Made by a program: the position numbers and the translations under genes
Source of the DNA: Amycolatopsis orientalis DSM 40040 = KCTC 9412
GTDB lineage: Bacteria; Actinomycetota; Actinomycetes; Mycobacteriales; Pseudonocardiaceae
Length of the DNA: 64,000 bases
Direction: 5' to 3'
Assembly: GCF_000478275.1 (NCBI RefSeq)
Contig: NZ_ASJB01000045.1
Coordinates: forward strand, 124,001 to 188,000
Shown here: positions 31,984 to 41,595 of the stretch, piece after piece
Position numbering within the stretch: the first letter of the stretch is position 1
How the letters are laid out: every line of letters starts with the position of its first letter
The notes under the pieces: generated by a model
What the model saw: the letters and a program-made list of their open reading frames with translations, nothing else
Told to the model about the DNA's origin: nothing
Database searches by the model: none

Positions 31984-33291
31984 ATGCAACGCCGTTTCCA
32001 CGCTCCCGTCGTTCTTCCCGCCGACCCCGCTTGCTCGTTGCTGCGTGACGCCGTGGTCGACGTGGACGAAACGGGACGTATCGCCCACGTCGGTCCCACA
32101 TCCGGGGCTCCCGAAACCTCCGCTCCCGTGACCCGGTTGAGCGGCATCCTCCTGCCCGGCCTGATCAACGCGCACGCGCACAGCCCGATGACGCTGCTGC
32201 GCGGGATGGGCGGCGACCTGCCGCTGCTGCGCTGGCTGACCGAGATCATCTGGCCGACCGAGGCGAAGCTGAAGCCCGCCGACATCCGCACCGGCATGGT
32301 GCTGGGCTCGGTCGAGATGCTGCGGCACGGCGTCACGACCAGCGCGGAGATGTACTTCGAAGGCGAACAGCTCGCCGACGCGGTGCTCACCACCGGTGGC
32401 CGCGTACTCCTGGGCCCGCCGATCATGGAACTGCCGGGGATGGACTGGCGCGCGATGCTCCAGGGCATCGAACGCTGGATCGACACCGACGGCCTCCGGT
32501 TCGGCCCCGGTGAGCGGATCGAGATCGGCTACGGGCCGCACTCGGCGTACATGCTGAACGCCGAAGCACTGCGCGCGACCGCGGAATCGGCGGCCGAGCG
32601 GGGCGCGCTGGTGCAGATCCACGTGGCCGAGGCGGCACTCGAAGACGTCAAGCAGCGCGAAGAGCACGGCTCGGTGCCCGCGCTGCTGGAGAAGGTCGGG
32701 ATGCTGCGGGGCCGCGCGCTGGCCGCGCACGCCATCCACCTTTCCGACGAGGACATCGCGCTGTTCGCCGCGCGCGGGGTCGGGATGGCGCACTGCCCTG
32801 GCTCGAACGCGAAGCTCGCTTCGGGCATCGCGCGGGTCACGGAGCTGCGGAAGGCGGGCGTCGCCGTCGGGCTGGGCACGGACGGCCCGGCGTCGAACGA
32901 CGACATCGACCTGTGGGAGGAGCTGCAGCTCTCGGCGATGTTCGCGCGGCTCGCGACCGGCGACTCGACGGTGCTGACTGCGGCTGACGCGTTCCTGCTC
33001 GGCACCCGCGGCGGCGCGGACGCGCTCGGCCGGACCGACATCGGCGCGCTGGAGACCGGCCGCTGGGCGGATCTGGTGCACGTCGACCTCGACGACCCGG
33101 CCTTCGCCGCCGGACTGGACGTCCCGGACGAGCAGCTGCTCTCGAATCTGGTGTGGGCGGCGGGCTCGCGTCGGGTGCGTGACGTGTGGGTGGCCGGCGA
33201 GCAGGTCGTCGGCGACGGCGAATCCCTGCGGGTGGACCGCGCGAAGGTGCAGGCCGAAGTCGCCGAAACCTCCGCCCGCCTGCGTTCTTGA
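31984..33291 (+). CDS. amidohydrolase, SAH/MTA deaminase-like
   Basis: The 435-residue metal-dependent hydrolase is of the TrzN/MtaD group, with likely deamination of adenosine-type substrates such as S-adenosylhomocysteine or methylthioadenosine. Visible metal and active-site elements are INAHAHSP (HxH), RGMGGDLPLLRW, MYFEGEQLADA, IHVAEA, AHAIHLSDEDI, and GTDGPASNDDIDLWEE. The length is typical of the family. A strictly related function such as s-triazine or guanine deamination cannot be excluded. Monocistronic, ending just before the 46-nt palindrome. Confidence 0.85.
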   Translation: MQRRFHAPVVLPADPACSLLRDAVVDVDETGRIAHVGPTSGAPETSAPVTRLSGILLPGLINAHAHSPMTLLRGMGGDLPLLRWLTEIIWPTEAKLKPADIRTGMVLGSVEMLRHGVTTSAEMYFEGEQLADAVLTTGGRVLLGPPIMELPGMDWRAMLQGIERWIDTDGLRFGPGERIEIGYGPHSAYMLNAEALRATAESAAERGALVQIHVAEAALEDVKQREEHGSVPALLEKVGMLRGRALAAHAIHLSDEDIALFAARGVGMAHCPGSNAKLASGIARVTELRKAGVAVGLGTDGPASNDDIDLWEELQLSAMFARLATGDSTVLTAADAFLLGTRGGADALGRTDIGALETGRWADLVHVDLDDPAFAAGLDVPDEQLLSNLVWAAGSRRVRDVWVAGEQVVGDGESLRVDRAKVQAEVAETSARLRS

Positions 33292-33302
33292 GAAGCCACG
33301 GG

Positions 33303-33347
33303 TCGTGAGTGGTAATGACGGTTAGAACCGTCATTACCACTCACGAG
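33303..33347. repeat. 46-nt palindrome family B, copy 2
   Basis: Arms of 21 nt (33303-33323 and 33326-33346) pair perfectly around AG. The sequence is identical over 45 nt to the element at 4621-4666, 29 kb away. It fills the gap between two convergent genes and could act as a bidirectional terminator; the serine protease stop codon is adjacent at 33349. Confidence 0.85.
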
Positions 33348-33348
33348 C

Positions 33349-34242
33349 CTAACGGTTCGTGGCGCCGTTGTAGACCTCGAGAGCCGCGTTCCGGTAGTAG
33401 GCGAAGTACGAATCGCCCCAGCTGCCGAAGTAGCTGGCCGTCTGCGTTCCCGACTGGTCGCTCTGGAAGTTCACCAGGAACGCGCCGCCGCTCGCACCGC
33501 CGCTGAGCCCGTCGCAGTTCGGGATCTGCACGCCGCCCGACTGCCCGTCGTACGGTTTCCCGCCGCACCAGACGGCGGTGTTCGTCGAGCCCGGGATGCC
33601 GAAACCGTAGGCCTGGTCCGCGAGTCCCCAGTTGAACCCGAGCCCGGAGCTGCCGACGGCGTCCTGCACGTGGCCGCCGTTGTTCCCGCCGGTGGCGAGC
33701 ACGATGAAGGCGTTGTCGCCACCGGGTCCCTTGTCGTCGATCCGCCAGCCCGCAGCCCGCCAGTTCCACCAGCCGTGCGGGGTGTTGCCGTTGCTGTACC
33801 CGGGCGCGAAACGGAAGTTCGAGAACACCTTTCCGGTGGCGATGTCCATCACGCAGTGCCGCGCGGTCGCGATCACGTCGCGGTTGTTGCTGGTGACCAC
33901 GTTCGCCGTGCAGAGGTAGTCACCGACACCCGGGTTCGTGAAAACCAGGCGCCCCAACGTGTTCCACACGCTGGCTTGCGCGGAGAAGTCGCCGGACGGC
34001 TTCGTCGCGGGGATCGACACCGGCGGTCCGTCGGTGCTCTGGACCCGCGACACGCCACCGGTTCTCGCCGGGGCGGGCGCGGGTTTGACGTTGGCGAGGC
34101 GTTCCGGTGTCCAGTAGGCGTCGGTCTGAGTTGGTGACGCGTGGTTCGTCACGCTGCCGATGGGCGGTTCGGCCTGGGCGGCGGGGACGACGGTCAGGGT
34201 GGCGACGGCCGCGACGGCGACCGCGAGCAGGGTTCGGTACAC
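33349..34242 (-). CDS. secreted trypsin-like serine protease
   Basis: The 297-residue precursor has a Sec signal peptide (1-24, cleavage after AQA), a propeptide-like region to about residue 85, and a chymotrypsin-fold catalytic domain. The triad is His129 (ATARHC), Asp176 (GGDNAFIVL) and Ser251 in GASGG. It resembles V8-like/trypsin-like peptidases of actinobacteria. GTG at 34242 begins the signal peptide and follows AAGGA; the longer frame to 34317 is less likely. Specificity is not evident. Three of four cysteines could pair near the active site. Confidence 0.85.
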   Translation of the reverse strand: MYRTLLAVAVAAVATLTVVPAAQAEPPIGSVTNHASPTQTDAYWTPERLANVKPAPAPARTGGVSRVQSTDGPPVSIPATKPSGDFSAQASVWNTLGRLVFTNPGVGDYLCTANVVTSNNRDVIATARHCVMDIATGKVFSNFRFAPGYSNGNTPHGWWNWRAAGWRIDDKGPGGDNAFIVLATGGNNGGHVQDAVGSSGLGFNWGLADQAYGFGIPGSTNTAVWCGGKPYDGQSGGVQIPNCDGLSGGASGGAFLVNFQSDQSGTQTASYFGSWGDSYFAYYRNAALEVYNGATNR

Positions 34243-34353
34243 GATGGGATTCCTTGTCTGCACAGGGAGGGACCAAGGTGGAACGAGCCCGCGGCCGCGG
34301 TCCGACCAGCATGACAAAGGAAGCCCGGATTTCGTGAGTACGTACCGGGTTTA

Positions 34354-34369
34354 TGTCCGAAAGCGGACA
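34354..34369 (-). terminator. small hairpin downstream of the SDR gene
   Basis: TGTCCG and CGGACA pair around AAAG. The hairpin is between the SDR stop codon and the protease promoter. No T-run is present, so it may instead be a protein-binding palindrome. Confidence 0.35.
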
Positions 34370-34382
34370 GTTTCCGACACGT

Positions 34383-35069
34383 CTAGACCAGTCCTCGTGG
34401 CCGAAGGGTCACTTCCGTCGGATGCGCATCGCCGGTGGCGGTGACGGCGGCGACCACAGCGGCCGCGACGGATTCGGGACGCAGGAAGCGTTCCGGCTCG
34501 TACGCGCGTCCTTCGTCGGCGACGATCGCCTGCTGCATCTCGGTGTCCGTGCGGCCGGGATAGATCGACGTCACCCGCAGCGTGGACTCCTCTTCGCGCA
34601 ACGCGTCGGCGAAAGCGCGGACGGCGAACTTGCTCGCCGCGTACGGTCCCCAACCCGGGCGCGCGTTCTGCCCCGCACCCGAGTTGATCACGACGACGTG
34701 CCCCTTCGCGGCACGCAACGCGGGCAGCAGCTGCCTGGTCAGCGTGACCACCCCGAGCACGTTGACCTCGAAGTTGGCCCGCCAGTCGGCGTCGGCCGCG
34801 GTCTCGACCGTGCCGAGCCGCGCGACACCGGCCGAGTGCACCAGCACGTCCAGCTCGCCGAACTCGGCGGTCGCCGCTTCCAGCGTCTCGGTGTCGGTGA
34901 GGTCGATCGGCCACGGCCGCGCGTCGGGCAGCGTGACGGCGAGTTCGCCGAGCGCGCCCGCGTCCCGGCCACCGAGCAGCAGGCGGTGGGTGGGGGCGAG
35001 GGCGCGCGCGACCGCGGCGCCGATCCCGCGAGTGGCGCCGGTGACGAGAGCGAGGGGAAGATCAGCCAT
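34383..35069 (-). CDS. short-chain dehydrogenase/reductase
   Basis: The 228-residue classical SDR has the cofactor motif VTGATRGIG (9-17) and GGRDAG after strand 2. SAGVA replaces NNAG, catalytic Ser is in VINSGAGQNARPGWGPYAASK, and YAASK is the active site. The ATG at 35069 is preferred; the open frame beyond it is antisense-like. It sits 15 nt from the 3' end of the aftB-like gene on the same strand, so it may be co-transcribed. Substrate unknown. Confidence 0.85.
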   Translation of the reverse strand: MADLPLALVTGATRGIGAAVARALAPTHRLLLGGRDAGALGELAVTLPDARPWPIDLTDTETLEAATAEFGELDVLVHSAGVARLGTVETAADADWRANFEVNVLGVVTLTRQLLPALRAAKGHVVVINSGAGQNARPGWGPYAASKFAVRAFADALREEESTLRVTSIYPGRTDTEMQQAIVADEGRAYEPERFLRPESVAAAVVAAVTATGDAHPTEVTLRPRGLV

Positions 35070-35083
35070 GGGCGTCACGCTAG

Positions 35084-36808
35084 TCACCCGCAGTCGACCG
35101 GCGGTGACGCGACCCGGGGGAACCGCACGGAGCCACGCGTGAACGACCCGATGAGGTTGTCCGTGAACCGTCCAGGCGTCAGCGGATCCCGCACCGACGC
35201 GTCGATCTCGACGATCTTCGGGCAGTCGAGCACCTGTCGCGCGGCGGCGACGTCGCCGGCGCGGGCCGGACCGCCCTCGATGATCGGGAGCCGTGCCGAA
35301 TTCGCCAGTTCCCATACCGGGGGCAGCCATTTCTGGTGCCCGGGCCTGCCGTCGGGGAGCGACGTCGAATGCGCGGCGACCGGGTTGGCGAGGCCGTAAC
35401 CGTCACGCAGCCGCACGTCGAGCGGGATCAGCAGGCCGAGCGCGCCCATGCTGTCCGCGGCGACGGTCACGTACGGCCTGTACGTCGGGTACGCGTACCA
35501 GCGCCTGGTCGCGTAGTCCTGGATCAGCACCGCGGGCCCCGCCACGCCGTGGACGGCCTCCAGCGCAGGCGGCATCCCCGGATGAGCGGCGTAATCTCTG
35601 GCCAGGAGCGGATGTTCGTAGCCTGTCGCTCGCGACCAGTACGACCGCTCGTCGGTGACGCCGACGGCCCGCGGCGCGGCGGTGTGCGCCGGGCGGAGCG
35701 ACGTCGCGGCCACGAACGCCCAGCAGCCGACGCCGGCCAGGAACGCCACGGTCACCCTCGTCACCGGCACCGCCAGCACGGGCAGTACCAGGCAGAACAG
35801 CGCCGGGAGCAGCATGCGCCCGTGCATGAAGTCGCCGCCGACCCTGACCACGTACACGGAGAGCACCACCGCGGCGACGAGCGGGACCGCCGTCAGTGCC
35901 ACGAACGTTCTGTCCATAGTGGACGAAACGGTGAGGGCCGCGGCAGCGAGCAGCAGAACCGGAAGCCACAGCCAATACGGCTGGACGAGATCGACGAGGT
36001 ACACCCAGCCGCGAGCCCAGTTCGCCTCCGACGCCTCCTTGACCAGCGCGGTGTTCGGGGTCAGCAGGCCGTAGTAGCCCATCCGGAACACCTGGTACGC
36101 CAACGGGAGCGCGGCCGCCGCGGCCAGCAGGCCCAGCGCACGGCGGATTCCCGGCCGCAGAAGGAAGAGCAAGGCCGCCAAAGCGACACCGCTGAAGAGC
36201 GCGAGATCCGGTCGCACCAGCGACCCCAGCCCGGCGACGACGGCGACCGGCCAGGTCCGCAAGCCGTCCACTGTGGACGTACGTCGGACGAGCGACCACC
36301 ACGTGCCGCCCAGCCACAGGGTGATCAGACCCGTTTCCAGCCCGGACGTCGCGAAGTCGCGGAACGGTGGCAACGCGCAGACCACCAGCGCACCGGCGGG
36401 CGCGAGGCCGGGGAACGCCAGCGGTTGGTAGAGCCGCCGGGCACCGTCCAAGCCGAAGAACAGCCCGGCGACCGAGAAGACCAGTCCGGTGACCACGGAG
36501 ATCCACTCCAGCGGAACGCCGGGCAGCAGGCCGAGCACGCTCAGTATCGCCGTCCACAAAGGACTGGTATTGGTCTCGACCCGCTCTCCGATGTTGAACA
36601 CCGGCCCGTTGCCCGCGATGATCTGGCGGACCGTCCGCAGCACGATGAGCCCGTCGTCACTCATCCAGCGGCGGCGCCACGCGAGGTCGGCGTAGACCAT
36701 CAGCACCAGACCGAACCCGAACCACGTCCAGGTCGACGGCCGGAGGAACCAGGCACGCGTAGGCCACGCGGGCGTGTTCTCGCTCGCGGTCGTACTCGTC
36801 TGCGTCAT
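35084..36808 (-). CDS. aftB: AftB-like terminal arabinofuranosyltransferase
   Basis: The 574-residue GT-C membrane glycosyltransferase resembles mycobacterial AftB (Rv3805c), which adds terminal beta-1,2 arabinofuranose to arabinan from decaprenyl-phosphoarabinose. I recognise the RRWMSDDGLIVLRTVRQII segment with the DD motif at 51-52, AGNGPVFNIGERVETNTSPLW, and FATSGLETGL. About ten to eleven TM helices are followed by an extracellular C-terminal domain from about residue 400. This fits an arabinogalactan-containing wall, even without mycolic acids. It may form a unit with the SDR downstream. A paralogous arabinosyltransferase cannot be excluded. Confidence 0.8.
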   Translation of the reverse strand: MTQTSTTASENTPAWPTRAWFLRPSTWTWFGFGLVLMVYADLAWRRRWMSDDGLIVLRTVRQIIAGNGPVFNIGERVETNTSPLWTAILSVLGLLPGVPLEWISVVTGLVFSVAGLFFGLDGARRLYQPLAFPGLAPAGALVVCALPPFRDFATSGLETGLITLWLGGTWWSLVRRTSTVDGLRTWPVAVVAGLGSLVRPDLALFSGVALAALLFLLRPGIRRALGLLAAAAALPLAYQVFRMGYYGLLTPNTALVKEASEANWARGWVYLVDLVQPYWLWLPVLLLAAAALTVSSTMDRTFVALTAVPLVAAVVLSVYVVRVGGDFMHGRMLLPALFCLVLPVLAVPVTRVTVAFLAGVGCWAFVAATSLRPAHTAAPRAVGVTDERSYWSRATGYEHPLLARDYAAHPGMPPALEAVHGVAGPAVLIQDYATRRWYAYPTYRPYVTVAADSMGALGLLIPLDVRLRDGYGLANPVAAHSTSLPDGRPGHQKWLPPVWELANSARLPIIEGGPARAGDVAAARQVLDCPKIVEIDASVRDPLTPGRFTDNLIGSFTRGSVRFPRVASPPVDCG

Positions 36809-36862
36809 GGCCCCCGTCCGACTCGGTTGCGTGCGCAGGGAATCAGGTCCGCGGCCCGCGCG

Positions 36863-37501
36863 TCAAACCGCGCGGGCGTGCAGACAGGCTTGCGGCCGCT
36901 TCTTCCCGGCCATGGTCAGCCGCGCGGTGACCTCGAATCCCGCCTGGCCGAGCAGCTCGGCGACCCACTCCGGCCGCAGGAGGTAGGCGTCGTAGCTGAC
37001 CGGGTGGCCGTATGCCGTTTCGGGACTCAGGCGCTCGTCACCGGCGTGGAAGCCGATCAGCAGCTGCCCGCCGATCACCAGCGTCCGGCGGAACCCGGCG
37101 AACACCGCCGGAAGCGTCTCCGGCGGCAGGTGGAAGATCGACCACCAGGCGACGAGACCGCCCAGCGAGCCGTCGGGGACGTCGAGCGCGGTCATCGAAC
37201 CGACGTCGAACCGCAGGTCCGGGTACTGACGACGAGCGAGTTCGACCATTTTCGGCGACAAGTCGACACCGAAGACGTCAAGTCCGAGCGAAGCCAGGTG
37301 GGCGGTGACATGCCCCGGTCCGCAGCCGACGTCGGCGACCGGCCCGCGCACCCGCTCGGCGAACGCGGTCAGCATCGCGCGGCCGAGCGGGTCCTGGTCG
37401 AAGAGCGGCCGGACGGTGACGGCGTAGTCCTCGGCGACGGTGTCGTAGGACTCGCGGGTGGCGTCGAGATGTGAGGTCACGGTGGGCGACGCTAGCGGCA
37501 C
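36863..37501 (-). CDS. class I SAM-dependent methyltransferase
   Basis: The 212-residue enzyme has the Rossmann SAM motif VADVGCGPGHV (about 55-65), acidic residue in FGVDLSPKM, and a post-motif IV strand GGLVAWWSIFHLP, followed by GGQLLIGFHAG. The target is unknown. A GTG at 37480 (VTSHLDATRES) could be the actual start. It lies upstream of and on the same strand as aftB, 54 nt away, but with no functional link visible. Confidence 0.8.
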   Translation of the reverse strand: MPLASPTVTSHLDATRESYDTVAEDYAVTVRPLFDQDPLGRAMLTAFAERVRGPVADVGCGPGHVTAHLASLGLDVFGVDLSPKMVELARRQYPDLRFDVGSMTALDVPDGSLGGLVAWWSIFHLPPETLPAVFAGFRRTLVIGGQLLIGFHAGDERLSPETAYGHPVSYDAYLLRPEWVAELLGQAGFEVTARLTMAGKKRPQACLHARAV

Positions 37502-37519
37502 CCACCGACAGTTCGAGGC

Positions 37520-39175
37520 TTACGGCTCGATCAGCCCGGCGTCCCTGGTCAGATCCTCCTGCGCGCCGAGCCTCGTCACCGGAGTGCAGCCTGTCGCGGG
37601 GTCCGCCGCCGAATCGGTGCCGTTGTACCGCGCGGCACCGGACTGGGTCAGCCGCCGCGAGCCGGTGTCGAAACAGACCTGGTACGAACCCGTGCGCACG
37701 CCCTCGAAGGCGTACCGCCCGTCCGGCCCGGTCACGGCCGACGCGACGGCCTTGCCGTCGGCGTCCTTCAGCGTCACCTTCAGATCCGGGACGCCGATCT
37801 CGTCACGAGACTGAAGACCGTCCTGGTCCTTGTCCAGCCAGACGAAGTCGCCCATCCTGCTCACCGGCGCGACGAGCCCCGCGGCGAGCGTCAGATCCTG
37901 GCGTTTCCGCGGGCCGACCGTGGTGGTCGCGGTGCAGCCGTTCGCCGGGTCGGCGTCGGAATCCTTCGCGTCGTCACCCGCGTCCTTCGTGGTGAAGGTA
38001 TAGCCCGCGAACTCGGGCGGAAGCGCGCCGATGTCGAAGCAGACCTGGTAGATGCCGTCCTTCAGCTTGGCGAACCGGTACTTGCCGGCGGCGTCCGTGG
38101 CGAGGGTGCCCAGCGCCGTGCCCGAAGCGTCCTTCAACGTCACCTTCACCCCGGCGACGCCCGGTTCACCGGCGTCCTGCAGGCCGTTCCGGTCGACGTC
38201 GTTCCAGACGAACTCGCCGATCTCGTCGATCGCGGGCGGCGGGGTGACCTTGAGCGTGGTCGTCGCGGTCTTCTGCGGCAGCGTGCCGCCCGGGTACTTC
38301 GCGCCGGAGACGGTCACCGTGCCGACGCGGCCGTTGTCGGCCTCGGTGACGTTCGCGTGGTCGCAGGTGATCGTCGTGGACTTGCCGCCGTCGAGACTCG
38401 CGATCGGGGCGGGTTTCACGTCGCAGTACGGGTCGTCGACCTTGATGTCGGTCAGGGTGTCGGTGCCGTCGTTGGTCAGCGTGAACCGGAAGTTCGCGGT
38501 GGTGCCCGCCTCGACGGTGGCGGTGGCTCCCCAGGCGCCGCTCGCCGGATCCCGCACCTCCGCCTTCACCGAATACGACGCCACCCGCAGGACGACGCAG
38601 TCCCACATGACCCAGTTGCGGTCGGTGGCGGCGAAGAACTTCACCGAGGTCGCCGTCGGCGGGGCCGTCGACGGCGGAAAGTCCTGGCGGGCGAGTTTCC
38701 CGTCGGCCTCGACGGCGTGCTCGACCTTGCGCTTGTTCTCCAGGACGACCTTGTTCGCCGCGGTGAAGAACCGCAGTCCCGTTTCCTGGACGGCGTCCCC
38801 GCGGCGGAGGTTGCCGTCGTTCGTACCGGTCCAGTCGGTGAGCGTGTAGACGCCGCCGGGTACGAACTTCATCGCCGCGTAGGCGGTGCTGACCATCTTG
38901 TCCGGCGTCGCGATCAGCGCGTACTTCCCGCCGTCCTGCTGGTAACCGCCGGCGGTGGACAGCTTGGGCCGTTCGCTGCGCGGCGTGCCGGCGGGCACCG
39001 GGGCGGCGGGGTTGAAGGTGTACCCGGTGGGCGGGCTGCCTTCCTCCACACTCGGGTTCGGCGCGACGCCGCCGGTGCAGCCCGGCGGGACGGCCGGAGC
39101 CTGCGCCCACGCGGGAAATGCGCCCGTACCCAGCAGGAGCGCTCCGGTCGTCATCAACACCAGTGCCCTTTTCAC
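37520..39175 (-). CDS. secreted protein with two SdrD B-like (prealbumin-like) domains
   Basis: The 551-residue exported protein has a signal peptide (1-24, cleavage after AWA) and an N-terminal region (about 25-210) unlike anything I recognise. A DUF11/CARDB-like beta domain (about 215-310) follows, then two SdrD B-type repeats at about 314-425 and 437-551 (GEFVWNDVDRNGLQDAGEPG; GDFVWLDKDQDGLQSRDEIG). Those repeats bind Ca2+ in staphylococcal adhesins and form rigid stalks. No LPXTG or C-terminal membrane anchor follows, so it is probably released or held non-covalently. GTG at 39175 begins the signal sequence. Confidence 0.75.
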   Translation of the reverse strand: MKRALVLMTTGALLLGTGAFPAWAQAPAVPPGCTGGVAPNPSVEEGSPPTGYTFNPAAPVPAGTPRSERPKLSTAGGYQQDGGKYALIATPDKMVSTAYAAMKFVPGGVYTLTDWTGTNDGNLRRGDAVQETGLRFFTAANKVVLENKRKVEHAVEADGKLARQDFPPSTAPPTATSVKFFAATDRNWVMWDCVVLRVASYSVKAEVRDPASGAWGATATVEAGTTANFRFTLTNDGTDTLTDIKVDDPYCDVKPAPIASLDGGKSTTITCDHANVTEADNGRVGTVTVSGAKYPGGTLPQKTATTTLKVTPPPAIDEIGEFVWNDVDRNGLQDAGEPGVAGVKVTLKDASGTALGTLATDAAGKYRFAKLKDGIYQVCFDIGALPPEFAGYTFTTKDAGDDAKDSDADPANGCTATTTVGPRKRQDLTLAAGLVAPVSRMGDFVWLDKDQDGLQSRDEIGVPDLKVTLKDADGKAVASAVTGPDGRYAFEGVRTGSYQVCFDTGSRRLTQSGAARYNGTDSAADPATGCTPVTRLGAQEDLTRDAGLIEP

Positions 39176-39273
39176 AGGGCTGAAGCTAGTTACCCGTTTC
39201 CCGTTCCGTAATCGCTGAACGGTGTCGACCCTAGCCCCGATCAGGCAGAACGTGGCTCGCCGAGAGTGATCGA

Positions 39274-39307
39274 GGTGCCGCCGCCGTCTTCCCACGGCGG
39301 CGGCACC
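39274..39307 (-). terminator. intrinsic terminator of the first PhoX gene
   Basis: A 14-bp perfect G/C stem (39274-39287 with 39294-39307, 6-nt loop) starts just past the PhoX stop codon. No long T-run follows, as is common in high-GC actinobacteria. Confidence 0.75.
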
Positions 39308-39313
39308 CCGCGG

Positions 39314-41416
39314 CTACTTGACGCCGATGCGGCCGACCTGGCCCCAGCGGCCCTTCTTCCACACCGAAACGATCGACGGCCGCGGCTGCGACGTGCCGCC
39401 GTCCGGCCAGTGCGACACCGGGCTGCCGGAGTTCGGCGCGTCCTCACCGGGGTGCTGGACCGCGACGAGCACCAGGTGATCGGTCACGACGGGGCCGCAG
39501 GCCTCACCGCCGTTCGGCACGGTGAGGAACTGCTTGACCTGACCGCGCTGCGGCCCGGTGACCGGTACCGAGAAAAGGCCGTCGTTCGAGCCGAGCGCGT
39601 TGCCGTCGGTGGAGATCCACAGGTTGCCGTGCCGGTCGAACGCGACGTTGTCCGGGCAGGAGATCGGGCTGACCTGGTCCTTCGGGAAGCCGCCGAAGTA
39701 GGTGTCCGCCGTCTTCGGGTCACCGCAGACGAGCAGGAGCCGCCAGGAGAACTTCGTCGACGCGGCGTCACCGCCGTTCTCTTCCCACTCGAGGATGTGC
39801 CCGTTGCGGTTGTTCGGCCGCGGGTTCGCCTCGTCGACGTTCGCCTTGCCGGCGGGGCCACGCTGGCTGTTGTTGGTCAGCGCCGCGTAGATCCGGCCGT
39901 TGACCGGGTTCGGCTCGATGTCCTCCGGCCGGTCCATCTTGGTCGGCTGGACCTTGTCCGCCGCCTCGCGGGTGAAGACGTAGACCTCTTCGGCGGTGAA
40001 ACCGTCCACAAAGGACTTGTCCCCGGCGGCCAGCGGGATCCACTCGCCGACACCGTCGAATTCGCCGTCCGCCGGGAGCTTGCCGGTGCCGTCGATCTCG
40101 GCGGCCGGGCTGTCGCCGGTGAACCGGCCGACGTACAGCGTGCCGTCGTCGAGCAGCGCCGAGTTGTGGCGACGCGCGTGCGCGCTCTTGCCCGGCTTGT
40201 ACTTGCCCTTGGAGACGAACTTGTAGATGTACTCGAAGCGCTCGTCGTCGCCAGAGTAGACGGCGACGCGGCCGTCCTTGGTGATCTTGACGTTCGCGGC
40301 CTCATGCTTGAACCGGCCGAGCGCGGTGTGCTTGATCGGCGTCGAGTTCGGGTCGTTCGGGTCGATTTCGACGACCCAGCCGAACCGGTTGGCCTCGTTG
40401 GGCTCCTGCGCGAGGTCCCAGCGCTTGTCGAACCGCTCCCACTTGCGGGTGCTTTCGGTGCCGGAGAAGCCGTACCGCTTCAGGCGGGCGGCCGCGACCG
40501 GGTCGGTGACCTTGGCCGCGTTGGCGAAGTACTGGTTGACGTTCTCCTCACCGGAAAGCACGGTGCCCCAAGGGGTCACGCCGCCGGCGCAGTTGTTCTG
40601 GGTGCCGAAGACCTTGCGGCCGGTCGGGTCCGCGGAGGTCTTGAGGTACTTCGAACCGGCGGCCGGGCCGCGCACCTCGAACGGGGTGTTGAGCGTGATG
40701 CGGCGGTTGAACGGGCTCGGCGTCACCCGCAGGGCGCCGCCGATCGGGTCACGGAAGGCCTGGACGACCGAAAGGCCGTGCGCGGCCCAAGCGATCTTGA
40801 CCTGCTCCTCGGTCGGGTTCTTCGGGTCGTACTGGTCGACCGGGAACATGTGGACCTCGGTCGTGTACTCGTGGTTCACCACCATGAGGTTGCGGATGCC
40901 CAGCGGGTCCTGCGGGATCAGGCCGACGAAGTCGCAGTTGTAGCCGAACTGCTTCGCCTGCGCCGCCGCGGTCTGCTTGTGGAAGTCGAACTTCGGCGCG
41001 CCCCACTCGACGGCGTCGCCCCAGCGGATGACCACACGCTGCTCGTAACCCTCGGGGATGGTGACCGCGTCGAGCGTGTTCGGCGGCACCGCTTCGAAGT
41101 CGGTGCCCGGCACCGGACGTCCGGGGCGGCCCGGTTTCCCGTGGGCCGCGGCGGAAACGTCAGCCGGGGTCTCGGCGGCGGCCGTGCCGGACAGCGCGGC
41201 GAAACCACCGGCGGCCGCGGCCATCACGGCGCTCGCCTTCAGCGCGCCACGACGGGACAGCATGTTCTTGACGACGTCGCCGAAGTACTCGTTGTCCGAC
41301 GTGTTCGGCTCGGGGTGGGCGCACGCGTTGCCGCAGCGGTACTCGCAGGTGACCGCGGAGCGGCCACCGGGGTGGGAGGTGATCAACGGCAGCAGCCGCT
41401 GAGGCTCGAAGGACAC
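39314..41416 (-). CDS. PhoX-family phosphatase, Tat-exported
   Basis: The 700-residue precursor is a DUF839/PhoX protein; PhoX enzymes are Ca2+/Fe-dependent alkaline phosphatases that release phosphate outside the cell. A twin-arginine motif SRRGALK (54-60) with a hydrophobic stretch to about residue 80 indicates Tat export. Before it lies an N-extension with a Cys-rich motif C24-x3-C28-x3-C32-x-H34. The body carries PNTLDAVTIPEGYEQRVVIRWGD, CAGGVTPWGT, a cluster FKHEAANV..DGRVAVYSGDDERFEY, and RPEDIEPNP. GTG at 41416 follows GGAGG. It is paralogous to the gene at 41596-43650. Confidence 0.85.
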   Translation of the reverse strand: MSFEPQRLLPLITSHPGGRSAVTCEYRCGNACAHPEPNTSDNEYFGDVVKNMLSRRGALKASAVMAAAAGGFAALSGTAAAETPADVSAAAHGKPGRPGRPVPGTDFEAVPPNTLDAVTIPEGYEQRVVIRWGDAVEWGAPKFDFHKQTAAAQAKQFGYNCDFVGLIPQDPLGIRNLMVVNHEYTTEVHMFPVDQYDPKNPTEEQVKIAWAAHGLSVVQAFRDPIGGALRVTPSPFNRRITLNTPFEVRGPAAGSKYLKTSADPTGRKVFGTQNNCAGGVTPWGTVLSGEENVNQYFANAAKVTDPVAAARLKRYGFSGTESTRKWERFDKRWDLAQEPNEANRFGWVVEIDPNDPNSTPIKHTALGRFKHEAANVKITKDGRVAVYSGDDERFEYIYKFVSKGKYKPGKSAHARRHNSALLDDGTLYVGRFTGDSPAAEIDGTGKLPADGEFDGVGEWIPLAAGDKSFVDGFTAEEVYVFTREAADKVQPTKMDRPEDIEPNPVNGRIYAALTNNSQRGPAGKANVDEANPRPNNRNGHILEWEENGGDAASTKFSWRLLLVCGDPKTADTYFGGFPKDQVSPISCPDNVAFDRHGNLWISTDGNALGSNDGLFSVPVTGPQRGQVKQFLTVPNGGEACGPVVTDHLVLVAVQHPGEDAPNSGSPVSHWPDGGTSQPRPSIVSVWKKGRWGQVGRIGVK

Positions 41417-41527
41417 AGGGCCTCCATGGTCGCGGTGGGTACACGTAGTCCAGTCGGGGGAACGCCGTGACGTTAAGCGACCAAAACGATCCAGCTCTGG
41501 CCAGAAGATGAACAGCGTGCGAACGAG

Positions 41528-41563
41528 CGATGGCGCGCTGCCGGACCCGGTAGCGCGCCATCG
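41528..41563. terminator. hairpin between the two PhoX genes
   Basis: Arms CGATGGCGCGCT (41528-41539) and 41552-41563 pair perfectly over 12 bp, with inner partial pairing. It follows the upstream PhoX gene on the minus strand and probably terminates it, leaving the second gene its own promoter. Confidence 0.65.
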
Positions 41564-41595
41564 ACCAAAAGTACTGCTAGATCGTTGCTTATCGA